From: an uncultured Bacteroidales bacterium
GTDB lineage: Bacteria; Bacteroidota; Bacteroidia; Bacteroidales; UBA932
NCBI GenBank assembly: GCA_934726455.1
Contig: CAKVDS010000003.1
Span: 1-64,000 of the forward strand
Direction: 5' to 3'
DNA: 64,000 bases
Shown: piece by piece, positions 25,880 through 34,687 of the stretch
How the letters are laid out: every line of letters begins with the position of its first letter
How positions within the stretch are numbered: position 1 is the stretch's first letter
Program-made: the position numbers and the translations under genes
The notes under the pieces: model-generated
What the model was told of the DNA's origin: nothing
What the model saw: only the letters and a program-made list of their open reading frames with translations
Database searches by the model: none

Positions 25880-27913
25880 CTACCAGCCTGGATTCTGCTC
25901 GAGGCCATACTTCTTGTTGAGTTCCGTGATAGGGAACGGCTGCAGATACCACTTAGGATCGAATCCGCCCTTCTTCTTGTCCCACCACATGCGGCTTCCC
26001 ACCGTGATAGGGAGTTTCTCGTATGAGAAATGGGACGGTTCGTAGAAGTCGGGATCCGACGGATCCGTGACCTTGCCGAAACTCTTCTTGTACCACTGTC
26101 CGTCGCTCACAACCCACTTTCCGTCCTTCTTGACAAGGCGATGGATCACGAGACGATGGAGTGTCTTCTCGAAATCATCCTTGAGCTTGTAGCGGATCAT
26201 GTCGAAGTAGCGTGAATCCTGGAAAGCGAACTCACAGGCCCTCTCACGGAGTATCTCCTTGATGAGGGCATCCTTGTCGGAGGTAAGGTTCTTGTCCGGA
26301 TTGCACTCTACAAGTCCCTTGAGCCCAACCCTGGCACGCACTGCGTCTACATAGTCTATTGCCATCGCAAGGTCTCCCGTCTGCGCGAGAGCCTCCGCAT
26401 AACCGAGATAGATCTCCGGTACGCTGAGCGAAACCCAGTGAGGGTACTTGCCCACATAAGCTTCGCCTGCATAGTATTTGAGATAACGGTAACCAGTGCC
26501 ATAGTGACTGTCCTGAGTATTAGGGACATTGCCGGCTGTGGTACCTCCGAGCCAGAGCTCATAGTTGGCACCGCTGGTCTTGCCGTTGCCCCAGTTGATG
26601 GTCTGAAGAGCCCCGTTGACCGCGACAGTCTCATACAGACGCGGATCACGGGTATAGACCCTGTTCTGGAGCATCTGCTTGCCCTCGACTGTGTCTCCCT
26701 TGACGAACATCTCATCGAGCTTCCCGGCAGCGGCCGTCTCCTCCCAGTTGAAAGGAGTGCCGTCAGCCCAAGGGAACATCTCCACATACTCCTGAGTCGG
26801 GCAATAGCTGTAACGGGCGTTGGTACGCAGGTTGATCCAGCCGTAGTCGTTGCCCTTGGCGTTTTTGTGCACACGCACTCCCATGATGACCTCGGGGCTG
26901 CTCTGAAGCAGATATGAGGAACGGAACGCATAGCGGTAATCCTCGAAGGTGTCGCCGGCAGGTTCGACAAGGTGATATACCCCCGGATTGGCCTTCATCA
27001 TGGTGATGAAGTCCTCACAGGCCTTGCGGAAGCGCTGCCAGCGTGCAGCATCATAGTTGCCGTACCATGCCGGAGACGAATCCTCCATCGTGTAAACCCC
27101 GTCCCAGTAAGGTTTGTCGCTGTTGAACAGAGGCGATGCGGCGAACTGGAGAATCTTGCACTTCAGGGCCATGGCTCCACCGATGGTCCACCTTCCCGTC
27201 TCGGAGGCGGCATCACTCGTGCCCGGATAGCCCCAAGGCAGGTGATTGCCGGCAATGACCTCATCAAGCAGTCCGACCATGAAATTAACAGTCTCCTCAA
27301 CGCTTCCGCGAGGATAGTTGTACTCGCTCTCATCTCCCTGGAAAGTCCCCTTCACGATAGGCAGGCCGCCATAGAAGCGGAACGGCACGAAATAGGTGTT
27401 GACCAGCAGGCAGCGCGCCTCGTCTTTCATCCTCTCTTTCTCGGCAGCGTCAAGCCCCGGCACATCGTCAATCTTCTCAAGCAAGATATAGCAGTTGCGT
27501 ACATTCTGCCAGATATACTCGTTGAGGTACGGGTAGATGTTGCCGTTCTTCTTGCTGTCTATCGAAGAGGTGAGAGCGCCCGTATAGTACATGTTGCCCA
27601 CTATGGTGTTCTGGAAGAAGAGCTGGAAATTGTCGGAGAGCGCCTCCGGCATACCCTTCCAATAATTCAGACACTGGGGAGGATTGTTTGTACTGTTGGT
27701 CGGCAGCGCATAGTACTGCTTATTATAGATACCGGCAAGGAACTGCCGGGTGTATTCCGCGTTGGTGAACACGGTGTCGGCCGTGACGGTGCCGCCCGGG
27801 GCTTTCTCAAGGAAAGCATTGCCGAATTTGAGCGGATCCGTGCATGAATACGAGGCCAAGCCCGCGGCAAGCACGAGCGCCGCACCCAATATATATTTTG
27901 AAATCTGTCTCAT
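25880..27913 (-). CDS. SusD/RagB-family nutrient-binding lipoprotein (pair 2)
   Basis: Second SusD-like lipoprotein, 677 aa, longer than its paralogue. Lipobox LASYSC with lipidated C24. Family blocks include MKDEARCLLVNTYFVPFRFYGG near residue 165, GGAMALKCKILQFAASPLFNS, and the C-terminal CEFAFQDSRYFDMIRYK and LQPFPITELNKKYGLEQNPGW. Large aromatic content in the middle fits a ligand-binding loop set. The gene starts 5 bases after the stop of the long SusC and is followed 21 bases later by the second SusC, so all four genes share one transcript. The ligand is unknown. Confidence 0.95.
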   Translation of the reverse strand: MRQISKYILGAALVLAAGLASYSCTDPLKFGNAFLEKAPGGTVTADTVFTNAEYTRQFLAGIYNKQYYALPTNSTNNPPQCLNYWKGMPEALSDNFQLFFQNTIVGNMYYTGALTSSIDSKKNGNIYPYLNEYIWQNVRNCYILLEKIDDVPGLDAAEKERMKDEARCLLVNTYFVPFRFYGGLPIVKGTFQGDESEYNYPRGSVEETVNFMVGLLDEVIAGNHLPWGYPGTSDAASETGRWTIGGAMALKCKILQFAASPLFNSDKPYWDGVYTMEDSSPAWYGNYDAARWQRFRKACEDFITMMKANPGVYHLVEPAGDTFEDYRYAFRSSYLLQSSPEVIMGVRVHKNAKGNDYGWINLRTNARYSYCPTQEYVEMFPWADGTPFNWEETAAAGKLDEMFVKGDTVEGKQMLQNRVYTRDPRLYETVAVNGALQTINWGNGKTSGANYELWLGGTTAGNVPNTQDSHYGTGYRYLKYYAGEAYVGKYPHWVSLSVPEIYLGYAEALAQTGDLAMAIDYVDAVRARVGLKGLVECNPDKNLTSDKDALIKEILRERACEFAFQDSRYFDMIRYKLKDDFEKTLHRLVIHRLVKKDGKWVVSDGQWYKKSFGKVTDPSDPDFYEPSHFSYEKLPITVGSRMWWDKKKGGFDPKWYLQPFPITELNKKYGLEQNPGW

Positions 27914-27918
27914 CGCTT

Positions 27919-30900
27919 TTAGAAGTTAAGTCTCACACTGACTGTATAGGTCCGCTGGAGCGGGTATGAAGGGTCCGTGCTGGCCTCGGTCTCAGGATCT
28001 CCCCAGATAAACGGGGTGAAAGTGAGAAGATTATAGCCGCTCAGAGCCACCTGCATACGGCTCACGCCTATGGAGGACAGGAAACGGCCGCGAAGATTGT
28101 AGGCAAGCATGAGGGTCTTGAGACGCAGGTATCTTGCATCCTGCTCGTAGAGGGCACAGTCCTGATAGTTGTTGACCTTGCCGTGGTCGAACGAGGCACG
28201 CGGATACTTGGCATCCTGCGACGGATTCTCCGGATTCCAGGTGTTGTCAACATGGTACTGGAGGAGTCCGCCGGTGGTCTCGTCCGTCCTGGAGACGAAC
28301 GGCTGGCGGAAAGAGCTTCCGATCATACGGCTCACGCCCCAAGCTCCCGTCCACTGGGTGTTGACTTCGAAATCTTTCCAGATGAAGCCTGCATTGACTC
28401 CGATCATATACTGCGGGTCGTCGGTCATTCCGAGCTTGCGGGTCATGTCGTCCGCATTGATGACGCCGTTGCCATCAAGATCCACGAACACGGCATCTCC
28501 GTCCTTGAGATCCACGAGCTGCTGCGGGAAAGGCTGGCCGAAAGTCTCCTCATAGAGACGAGGCGTGTCGGCATCGTAATAGCGGAAGAACTGGTACATG
28601 TACCTGGCTCCGATACGGTTGCCTTTCTCGTATTGATACTCATTGGTATATGGGGTCTCCTTTTTCTCGATGATCTTGTTCTGGTTGTGGGAAAGGTTCA
28701 TGTTGACCCAGTAGTTGAAGTCCTTGTTGATGCGGTCCTTCCACTTGAGGGAGAGTTCCCAGCCCCAGCTGTCCACAACACCGAGGTTGGCATAAGGGAC
28801 ATCGAAGCCTATGATCCCCGGTGCGGAAAGGTCACGCAGGAGGATGTCGGTACGGTGTTCCTTGTAGTAGTCAAACGAGGTGGAGAGCCTCTCGTTGAGG
28901 AAATTCATGTCCACACCGTAGTTCTGCTTGAAGGCCTTCTCCCAGGAGACGTTAGGGTTGTTGCGGGAGTTGGCATAAGCTCCGAGGAACGCGGTGGCGT
29001 TGTCCGTGCCGAAGTTGTAGGCGTAGCCGCTGCGGGTCGCATACTTGTCACTGTTGACCGTATAAGGGTCGTCCGTGTACATGAATCGGGAGCCGCCGAT
29101 CTTGTCGTTGCCGACAAGTCCCCAGGAAGCGCGGAGCTTGAAGAACGAAACCACGCCCTTGGCGAAAGAGAAGAAAGGCTCGTCGCTCACTACCCAGCCC
29201 AGAGAGCCGGCCGGGAAGACGCCGAAACGGCGCGAAGGGTGGAAGTTCTCGGAACCGTTGTAGCCGATGTTGATTTCAGCGAGATAACGCTTCTTGTAGT
29301 CGTATGTGGCACGCCCGACAAGGCCCACATATCCGCGCGGGATGTCGGAGTAGGTCTTAGGGTAGTATTCCTTGCTCTGGTTGTAGAGCACGAGGCCGCT
29401 GACGCTGTGGTCACCGAAGCTGCGCGCATAGTTGAGCGAAGTCTCGAAGTACCAGTTGCGCGCCTTTCCAAGCTCCTCGGAATAGGTTAAAGGGCTGTTC
29501 TCCCCGGACTTGCGGTACTGCATCGAGCCGTCCTCCTGAATCACAGGATAATAGGTCGCGACTCCCGCAGTTCCGGTCTGGGTGGAGGTGAAAGTGCTGT
29601 TGTACGAACCCTTCATCTTGAAAGACAGGCCCTGGGTTATGAACTTCAGGTCCTGATTGAGAGAAAGATCCATCTGGAGCTTGTTGACATTGCTGGCTAT
29701 ATATCCTCCGATGGTGTAGTATTCAAGTCCGTTGGTACCGGTGAAAGGAAGAGTGAGTCCGTCAGAGTAGTCGGTGGTGGTAGCGACAAACTTGCCGTTC
29801 ACCAGACCCGGGCTGGAGAAAGGAGTCGAGAAGTAGATGTTGCGGATCATACCCGTGGAGCCCTGGCCTGTACGCGGCTTGTCGGCGTTGTTGACATTGC
29901 CGGAGACATCGAACGAGACTTTCGTGGTGCTGGTCACGCTGAGGTCGAGATTGGCGCGGTAGTTGAGCCTGTTGTACTGGTATCCAAGATGATGCGGCGC
30001 ATCAAACTCTTTGAAAAGGCCTCCCTGGTTCATGAATCCGGCGGAGACGAAGTACTTGACTCTCTTGGTGCCTCCGGAGATGTTGATGCTGTGGTTGGAC
30101 TGCGTGGTGACTTTTTTCATCATATAGTCCGTCCACTGCACGTTCGGGAAGCGGATAGGATCCGACTGGTCGAGGAACTTCTGGATGACCGCATCGGAGA
30201 ACATGGCAGGCTTGTCGTCATTGGCCCTCATCTGATTGTAGAAGACTGCGTAGTCGTATGAACCCGCCTGACGCACAAGATCCGTCGGGGTCAAGAGCGA
30301 GAACGAGGTGTTGACCGTGATCTTGGCCTTGCCCTCGGAGCCGCGCTTGGTGGTGACGAGGATGACGCCGTTTGCGCCCCTCACACCGAATACGGCGGTG
30401 GCTGAAGCATCCTTGAGCACTGTGATGTTCTCGATGTCCTCAGGGTTGATGTCTGACATGGAGCGTTCAACTCCGTCCACCTGGATGAGAGGAGAAGAGT
30501 CAGTCCATGTACCTTTACCGCGGACGAACACCGTAGCGGCATCCGAACCAGGCTCACCGGAGTACTGGACGGTGGTGACACCGGAGAGCTGACCGGCAAG
30601 CACATTGTTGACATTGCTGACAGGAGTCCTCAAAAGGTCCTCGCTCTTGACGCTCGAAAGGGCGCCCGTCACGGAGACTTTCTTCTGCGTACCGTAGGCG
30701 ACAATCTCCACTCCCTCAAGTGTGGTGCTGTCCTCTTCGAGGGTGATGTCATAGGTCTTTTGGGCCCCTACTGTGAATGTGGCATCCTTGTAGCCGATAC
30801 AGGATACTGTGACAACGGCTCCGGATGGAACTGAAAGTGTGAATTTACCATCGACATCGGTGACTGTACCTGTCGTCGAATCTTTCAGGAAGACGCCGGC

Positions 30901-31026
30901 TCCTATGACGGTTTCACCGCTGGAGTCCCGGACCGTTCCCGAGATCTGCTGCTGCGCGACAGCCGCCCCTCCCAACAGGAGGAAAGCCAAAGCCGTCAAT
31001 GCGAGCTTTCTTAGATGGATTCTCAT
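27919..31026 (-). CDS. SusC/RagA-family TonB-linked outer membrane protein (pair 2)
   Basis: First gene of the four-gene Sus-like operon. Signal peptide (to about AVAQ, residue 25), then a carboxypeptidase-regulatory-like beta-sandwich (QISGTVRDSSGETVIGAGVFLKD, roughly 27-110), then the plug (GVEIVAYGTQKKVSVTGALSS, VFVRGKGT, ITVLKDASATAVFGVRGANG) and a long barrel ending in VRLNF. 1035 aa is typical. It imports a ligand captured by the adjacent SusD using TonB energy. The upstream 190 bases contain TATATTTG on the minus strand at 31118-31125 as a -7 candidate, and the terminator of the previous gene. No anti-sigma or hybrid two-component regulator gene is nearby. Confidence 0.95.
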   Translation of the reverse strand: MRIHLRKLALTALAFLLLGGAAVAQQQISGTVRDSSGETVIGAGVFLKDSTTGTVTDVDGKFTLSVPSGAVVTVSCIGYKDATFTVGAQKTYDITLEEDSTTLEGVEIVAYGTQKKVSVTGALSSVKSEDLLRTPVSNVNNVLAGQLSGVTTVQYSGEPGSDAATVFVRGKGTWTDSSPLIQVDGVERSMSDINPEDIENITVLKDASATAVFGVRGANGVILVTTKRGSEGKAKITVNTSFSLLTPTDLVRQAGSYDYAVFYNQMRANDDKPAMFSDAVIQKFLDQSDPIRFPNVQWTDYMMKKVTTQSNHSINISGGTKRVKYFVSAGFMNQGGLFKEFDAPHHLGYQYNRLNYRANLDLSVTSTTKVSFDVSGNVNNADKPRTGQGSTGMIRNIYFSTPFSSPGLVNGKFVATTTDYSDGLTLPFTGTNGLEYYTIGGYIASNVNKLQMDLSLNQDLKFITQGLSFKMKGSYNSTFTSTQTGTAGVATYYPVIQEDGSMQYRKSGENSPLTYSEELGKARNWYFETSLNYARSFGDHSVSGLVLYNQSKEYYPKTYSDIPRGYVGLVGRATYDYKKRYLAEINIGYNGSENFHPSRRFGVFPAGSLGWVVSDEPFFSFAKGVVSFFKLRASWGLVGNDKIGGSRFMYTDDPYTVNSDKYATRSGYAYNFGTDNATAFLGAYANSRNNPNVSWEKAFKQNYGVDMNFLNERLSTSFDYYKEHRTDILLRDLSAPGIIGFDVPYANLGVVDSWGWELSLKWKDRINKDFNYWVNMNLSHNQNKIIEKKETPYTNEYQYEKGNRIGARYMYQFFRYYDADTPRLYEETFGQPFPQQLVDLKDGDAVFVDLDGNGVINADDMTRKLGMTDDPQYMIGVNAGFIWKDFEVNTQWTGAWGVSRMIGSSFRQPFVSRTDETTGGLLQYHVDNTWNPENPSQDAKYPRASFDHGKVNNYQDCALYEQDARYLRLKTLMLAYNLRGRFLSSIGVSRMQVALSGYNLLTFTPFIWGDPETEASTDPSYPLQRTYTVSVRLNF

Positions 31027-31159
31027 CTTTTAAAAAATTGGTTAATATTATATGGTTAACAATAGTTTTTCGGATGCGCAAATACCTTGTTATTTGGCTG
31101 AATTTCTATGTAGACGACAAATATATGAATAAAGTTCACACAAACCAAGCAAGAAACAT

Positions 31160-31189
31160 AAAAAAGTCCCGCAGCAGTGCTGCGGGACT
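31160..31189 (-). terminator. Terminator after the SIS-lplA-aldolase operon
   Basis: On the minus strand GTCCCGCAGCA pairs with TGCTGCGGGAC (31166-31189) and is followed by six T residues. It lies 24 bases after the aldolase stop and separates this operon from the SusC promoter region. Confidence 0.9.
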
Positions 31190-31212
31190 CATAAGACATA
31201 TCAGGAATGAGC

Positions 31213-32514
31213 TTACTCCCCTACGTGGAAAGCCACTCTCAGGTCCTCAACCTCCTTGTCCGTGATAGGATGGAGCTTGCCGGCAGGAGCCGCAAGCACG
31301 AGCGACTTAGCGCTGAACTCAGCCACCTCAAGACGGTCAAACGCATTTATCAGGGAATCAGAAGCCACAACTATAGAGTCGTTGGCAAGCATGGCGCAAG
31401 GACGATCCTTGAAGACCTCGGCGACCTTGGCCGGATCGGTATACTGCGAGCCGAACGGGAACTTCGGCACATCCTGAAGGAAAATCCAGCTCTCCGGAAT
31501 GGTGCGCACATTGAACTCGGCATCTGTGGTGCAGAATCCCATGAGCGCCGGGCACTGAGTGAGGACAACGGCCTTGACCTTAGGGTTGCGGCGATAGATC
31601 TCGTAGTGCAGGGCTGCTGCGCGGCTCGGCTTCTTGCCGGCCTCTGCCATGCCGTCCTTGATCTGGACAATGTCCTCCTCATCGATATCCCAACGCTGCA
31701 CACCGGTCGGAGTGATCAAGAAGTCGTTGTCCCTCCAGCGCATGGACACAGTACCATAAGAACTGCTCATGAGGTGCTGATCGCAGGCGCGGCGCACCAT
31801 GCGGCAGATTTCCGCCCTCAAGGCACGCTCATCTGAAGGATGCGTAACATCCATGAAGTGCTGGAAGTTCGGCTGATGCTTCTCATGCATGAGTATCTGC
31901 TCTTCTGTAAGATACTTAGGCTCTCCGAGAGTCTTGGCATTGAGGATGGTGCGTGCGCAGAGTTCGAGCGTCTCGAAACGCTGGTAGGCATCTCCGATGT
32001 CTTCTCCACAAAGCACTACACCATGATTCTCCATTATCACTGCCTTGTACTCGGGATTCTTCTCGAACTCGGCGGCTATGCTCCTTCCGAGAGCCTCGCT
32101 GCCCGGAACATCGTATTTGGCGAATCCTATAGGGCCGCAGACATCACGGGCCTGAGGAATGATGCTCGTGTCGGGGATCTGATGGATGACGCTGAAGGTC
32201 ACGAGTCCAGGAGGATGGGCATGGATGACTGCCCTCATCTTAGGACGGATCTTGTAGATCGCCTTGTGGAACGGATACTCGGAAGACGGACGGTGCGGAC
32301 CGACGATGGTGCCGTCAGCTTTGACGCACATGATGTCCTTGGCGGTCAAAGAGCCCTTGTCGATGCCGGCAGGGGTGATCCACATGTCGCCGTTGTCGTC
32401 CATTATGGACAGGTTGCCGCCGGAGGTCGTAGTCAGGCCTTCGCGGTAGATACGTCCGATAATCAGAGCAAGCTGCTCTGCCGGATGCATCAAATTTGTG
32501 TTAAGCTGTTTCAT
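31213..32514 (-). CDS. Tandem class II aldolase/adducin-family protein with a degenerate second domain
   Basis: Two class II aldolase-like domains in one 433-aa chain. The first (about 1-205) has the full metal site known from fuculose-1-phosphate aldolase: SGGNLS (31-36), SSE (77-79), HAHPP with H98 and H100, and ENHG with H164. The second (about 225-425) keeps the fold pattern (SYGTVSMRWRDNDFLITPTG) but has TQCP where HAHP is expected and ANDS in place of NHG, so it cannot bind the metal in the usual way and is probably structural or regulatory. It is the last gene of an operon with a SIS-domain protein and lipoate ligase, and is followed by a terminator. Ketose-phosphate cleavage is the likely reaction; the substrate is unknown. 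Confidence 0.85.
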   Translation of the reverse strand: MKQLNTNLMHPAEQLALIIGRIYREGLTTTSGGNLSIMDDNGDMWITPAGIDKGSLTAKDIMCVKADGTIVGPHRPSSEYPFHKAIYKIRPKMRAVIHAHPPGLVTFSVIHQIPDTSIIPQARDVCGPIGFAKYDVPGSEALGRSIAAEFEKNPEYKAVIMENHGVVLCGEDIGDAYQRFETLELCARTILNAKTLGEPKYLTEEQILMHEKHQPNFQHFMDVTHPSDERALRAEICRMVRRACDQHLMSSSYGTVSMRWRDNDFLITPTGVQRWDIDEEDIVQIKDGMAEAGKKPSRAAALHYEIYRRNPKVKAVVLTQCPALMGFCTTDAEFNVRTIPESWIFLQDVPKFPFGSQYTDPAKVAEVFKDRPCAMLANDSIVVASDSLINAFDRLEVAEFSAKSLVLAAPAGKLHPITDKEVEDLRVAFHVGE

Positions 32515-32528
32515 ATCAGCAGTTGATA

Positions 32529-33485
32529 TTATTGGTTAACTATCAATTCAGCAAGTTCTTCCGGCTTTACACCGGCAAAATACCCCTCTATGCCAAGGCG
32601 GTCCAGGGCCTCGCTCACAGCCGTCTTCTCAAACCGCGTCCCGCGCAGCGCGGAAGCGAGCGCCTCCGCAGGCTTGTCTCCGAGAAAATCCCCGGCGAAA
32701 CTGATGCCTGTCATGACACCATGGTCAACAGCCACACTGACCTCGACGGTGCCGCAGGCAAGCTTGGCCTTACGGGAGAAGCCGGCTTCGCGTGAATGGC
32801 CATAAACCCAGTCCCAGGTGGAGAATTTCTCTTTCGCCATACGCTCCACCTCAGCATAATCCTCCGGCCCCATCGGAATCTGACCGTCTCCGCCGGAGAG
32901 AATGTCATGGAGGGCCGACTGCACCTCGTCAAGAGACTTGAACTGCGGGAGATAATCCTTGAGATTGGCAACCCGGCTGCGGACCGAAGCGATGCCCTTG
33001 GCCTCCATCTTGGAGCCCGGCACATCAAGAACTTTGGTAAGAGTGTCTATGTCAACATCATACATCAGCGTGCCGTGCACAATCTCACGGTCGCGCCACA
33101 CCCGGCGGGCATAGCCGGAAACCTTGCGCCCGTCAACGAAGATGTCATTGCGCCCCGTGAGTTCCGCATCTACACCCAAAGAACGCAGCGCGGCCACGAA
33201 AGGCTCAGGAGAGACATTCTTGCCGATGAAGGTGTAGTTCATGTTCTGCAGGTCATGATACACGGCACCGCCACCGGTCACCCGTCTGGCCAAAGTAATC
33301 CCATGAGAGTCAAGATAATTAAGATTAACCTCACTGTAGGCGTTCTGGTTGAGGCCTATGATGACAGCCGGGCGGTTTCTCCACAGGTAGAAGAAATCCT
33401 CGTCCGAGCGGTACTGCTGGAGGCAGTACTCGTCAAAAGCCAGATTGAAATGCGGGTCAGTGGATGTGTTGACTGCGAATTTCAT
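32529..33485 (-). CDS. lplA: Lipoate-protein ligase A
   Basis: Attaches free lipoate (through lipoyl-AMP) to lipoyl domains such as that of the E2 at the start of this window. The N-terminal catalytic domain has the lipoate-binding signature RRVTGGGAVYHD (67-78) and DGRKVSG with the expected catalytic-site lysine near residue 120. The C-terminal accessory domain follows (about 235-318). 318 aa is close to the bacterial family size. It starts 9 bases after the SIS gene stop and ends 14 before the aldolase start, so the three appear cotranscribed although the functions differ. Confidence 0.93.
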   Translation of the reverse strand: MKFAVNTSTDPHFNLAFDEYCLQQYRSDEDFFYLWRNRPAVIIGLNQNAYSEVNLNYLDSHGITLARRVTGGGAVYHDLQNMNYTFIGKNVSPEPFVAALRSLGVDAELTGRNDIFVDGRKVSGYARRVWRDREIVHGTLMYDVDIDTLTKVLDVPGSKMEAKGIASVRSRVANLKDYLPQFKSLDEVQSALHDILSGGDGQIPMGPEDYAEVERMAKEKFSTWDWVYGHSREAGFSRKAKLACGTVEVSVAVDHGVMTGISFAGDFLGDKPAEALASALRGTRFEKTAVSEALDRLGIEGYFAGVKPEELAELIVNQ

Positions 33486-33494
33486 ATAATACTA

Positions 33495-34505
33495 CTACAT
33501 TTCATTGCCCACCTTGCGGGCTCTCTGCGGCTTGTCAAGGTTGATGCCGTCGCTGACAGCGATTTCGACCAGGACATTCCAGCCGGCGCAAAGATACACA
33601 TAAGGCTGCATTTCTCCACCATCCGGGACGACAATAGTCCGCTCAAAAGGAGTATTTTTGGTGTCGATGGCCACTGTGTGCACCCCCGCTCCGCCGAGAA
33701 CGGAGAGGAACTTGTCATATTCGCTCTCGACAGGATTGACAAGGAACACGATGTCCCCCTCCTGCATGACTTCCTCTATGCCGTGGACAGCGTACGTCCC
33801 CTCAAGGAAGTCGCTCTTGCGGCGGGTTATCTCGTTGGTCTTGAGAGTAAGCTCCTCCGCCACACCATCGTTGTAGCCGCAGAAATAAATGGTGTTGGCC
33901 CCTTTGGCCCACTCCACGACTTCAGAAGGCACCGGCAAAGTCAGAGCCTCCTCCAGTTTGACAGGCAGTCCGGAGAGAGCGGTCTTCATGTCCTTGCCGG
34001 CGAGGTTCCAGAAAATGGACTCGCAGAAGAGCCCCTGCTCCACAACGCTTTTGGTGGCAGCCACAGCCTCTTCCCAACCGCAGCCAAGCACGTGACCCCG
34101 CACACAGGCCTTTTCTATCGGGGTGTCCGGATTGGCGCTCAATGAAAAGAACTCCTTATGCCCGGAAGCCTTGAGCTGCGAGGCGAGGGCGAGCGCCTCC
34201 TTGGTGCGTCCCGAGTTGGAATCCACCAGGACGGTATATCCGCTCAAATCGTAGAGTGCGGCCTGACGCGAGCCTTCAAGCTGGACATTCGCCGCCAAAC
34301 CCCAGCCGAGAGAGCGCCGCCGTGCATTCTTGGCCGGCATTATCCGGGAGGAACCCTCCCCTGAAAACATGATACGGCCTGTCCGCCTGAGCGAATCAGC
34401 CACAAAATCCGCCGAAGACGGGTCAAACTTCTCCACCGTAGGGACGGTGCCCATCATCTCGCGCACGAGCGCATACTCGGAGTACTTCTTTTCTTTAAGG
34501 TTCAT
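33495..34505 (-). CDS. SIS-domain sugar-phosphate isomerase-like protein
   Basis: Contains a tandem SIS (sugar isomerase) fold as found in glucosamine-6-phosphate synthase isomerase domains and AgaS/FrlB-type deglycases. Visible blocks are RIMFSGEGSSRIMPAKNA (first ligand loop), VLVDSNSGRTKEALALASQLK (second, with the S-x-S/G-T phosphate-binding pattern), CGWEEAVAATKSVVEQ, and in the second SIS ANTIYFCGYNDGVAEELTLKTNEI. 336 aa. It is the first gene of the operon with lplA and the tandem aldolase, pairing an isomerase-type with an aldolase-type enzyme. Its start lies 16 bases from the MITE-like element, which probably replaced or contributes to its upstream region. The substrate is unknown. 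Confidence 0.82.
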   Translation of the reverse strand: MNLKEKKYSEYALVREMMGTVPTVEKFDPSSADFVADSLRRTGRIMFSGEGSSRIMPAKNARRRSLGWGLAANVQLEGSRQAALYDLSGYTVLVDSNSGRTKEALALASQLKASGHKEFFSLSANPDTPIEKACVRGHVLGCGWEEAVAATKSVVEQGLFCESIFWNLAGKDMKTALSGLPVKLEEALTLPVPSEVVEWAKGANTIYFCGYNDGVAEELTLKTNEITRRKSDFLEGTYAVHGIEEVMQEGDIVFLVNPVESEYDKFLSVLGGAGVHTVAIDTKNTPFERTIVVPDGGEMQPYVYLCAGWNVLVEIAVSDGINLDKPQRARKVGNEM

Positions 34506-34521
34506 TGTCTATAGTGTCATT

Positions 34522-34687
34522 AGAAGTTGTTTTGAATTTATTTGTCATAAATTTTATGAAGATTTTTCTGCCAGAGTTTTTTCTGGATTTTGAGAAAGAT
34601 AGTAGTACTATCTGACCGAAAAAGCCAGGGAAAACTATGGCGAAAAAGCAAATAAAAGAATTTTCAACATAAATCAAAACAACTTCT
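34522..34687. mobile_element. MITE-like 166-bp element, copy 1
   Basis: AT-rich non-coding element with perfect 14-bp terminal inverted repeats (AGAAGTTGTTTTGA at 34522-34535, complement at 34674-34687). Inside are a short hairpin GATAGT-AGT-ACTATC (34598-34612) and CCAGA-N6-TCTGG. It matches the copy at 41277-41442 over all 166 bases with two differences, and similarity stops exactly at both ends. It fills nearly the whole gap between two minus-strand genes; its last base is the third base of the DUF4954 stop codon. No target-site duplication is clear. Confidence 0.85.

Noticed and set aside
28183..29490. Long plus-strand open frame of about 435 codons
   Set aside because: It runs antisense through the SusC gene, whose protein is clearly recognisable; the antisense translation is rich in V, G, H and R without domain character, an effect of GC-rich codon use.
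32796..34145. Plus-strand open frame of about 450 codons
   Set aside because: Antisense to lplA and the SIS gene, both with clear motifs; no recognisable protein.
34522..34687. A truncated transposase gene inside the element
   Set aside because: The roughly 60-codon frames in the element have no transposase motifs and are identical in both copies only because the DNA is.
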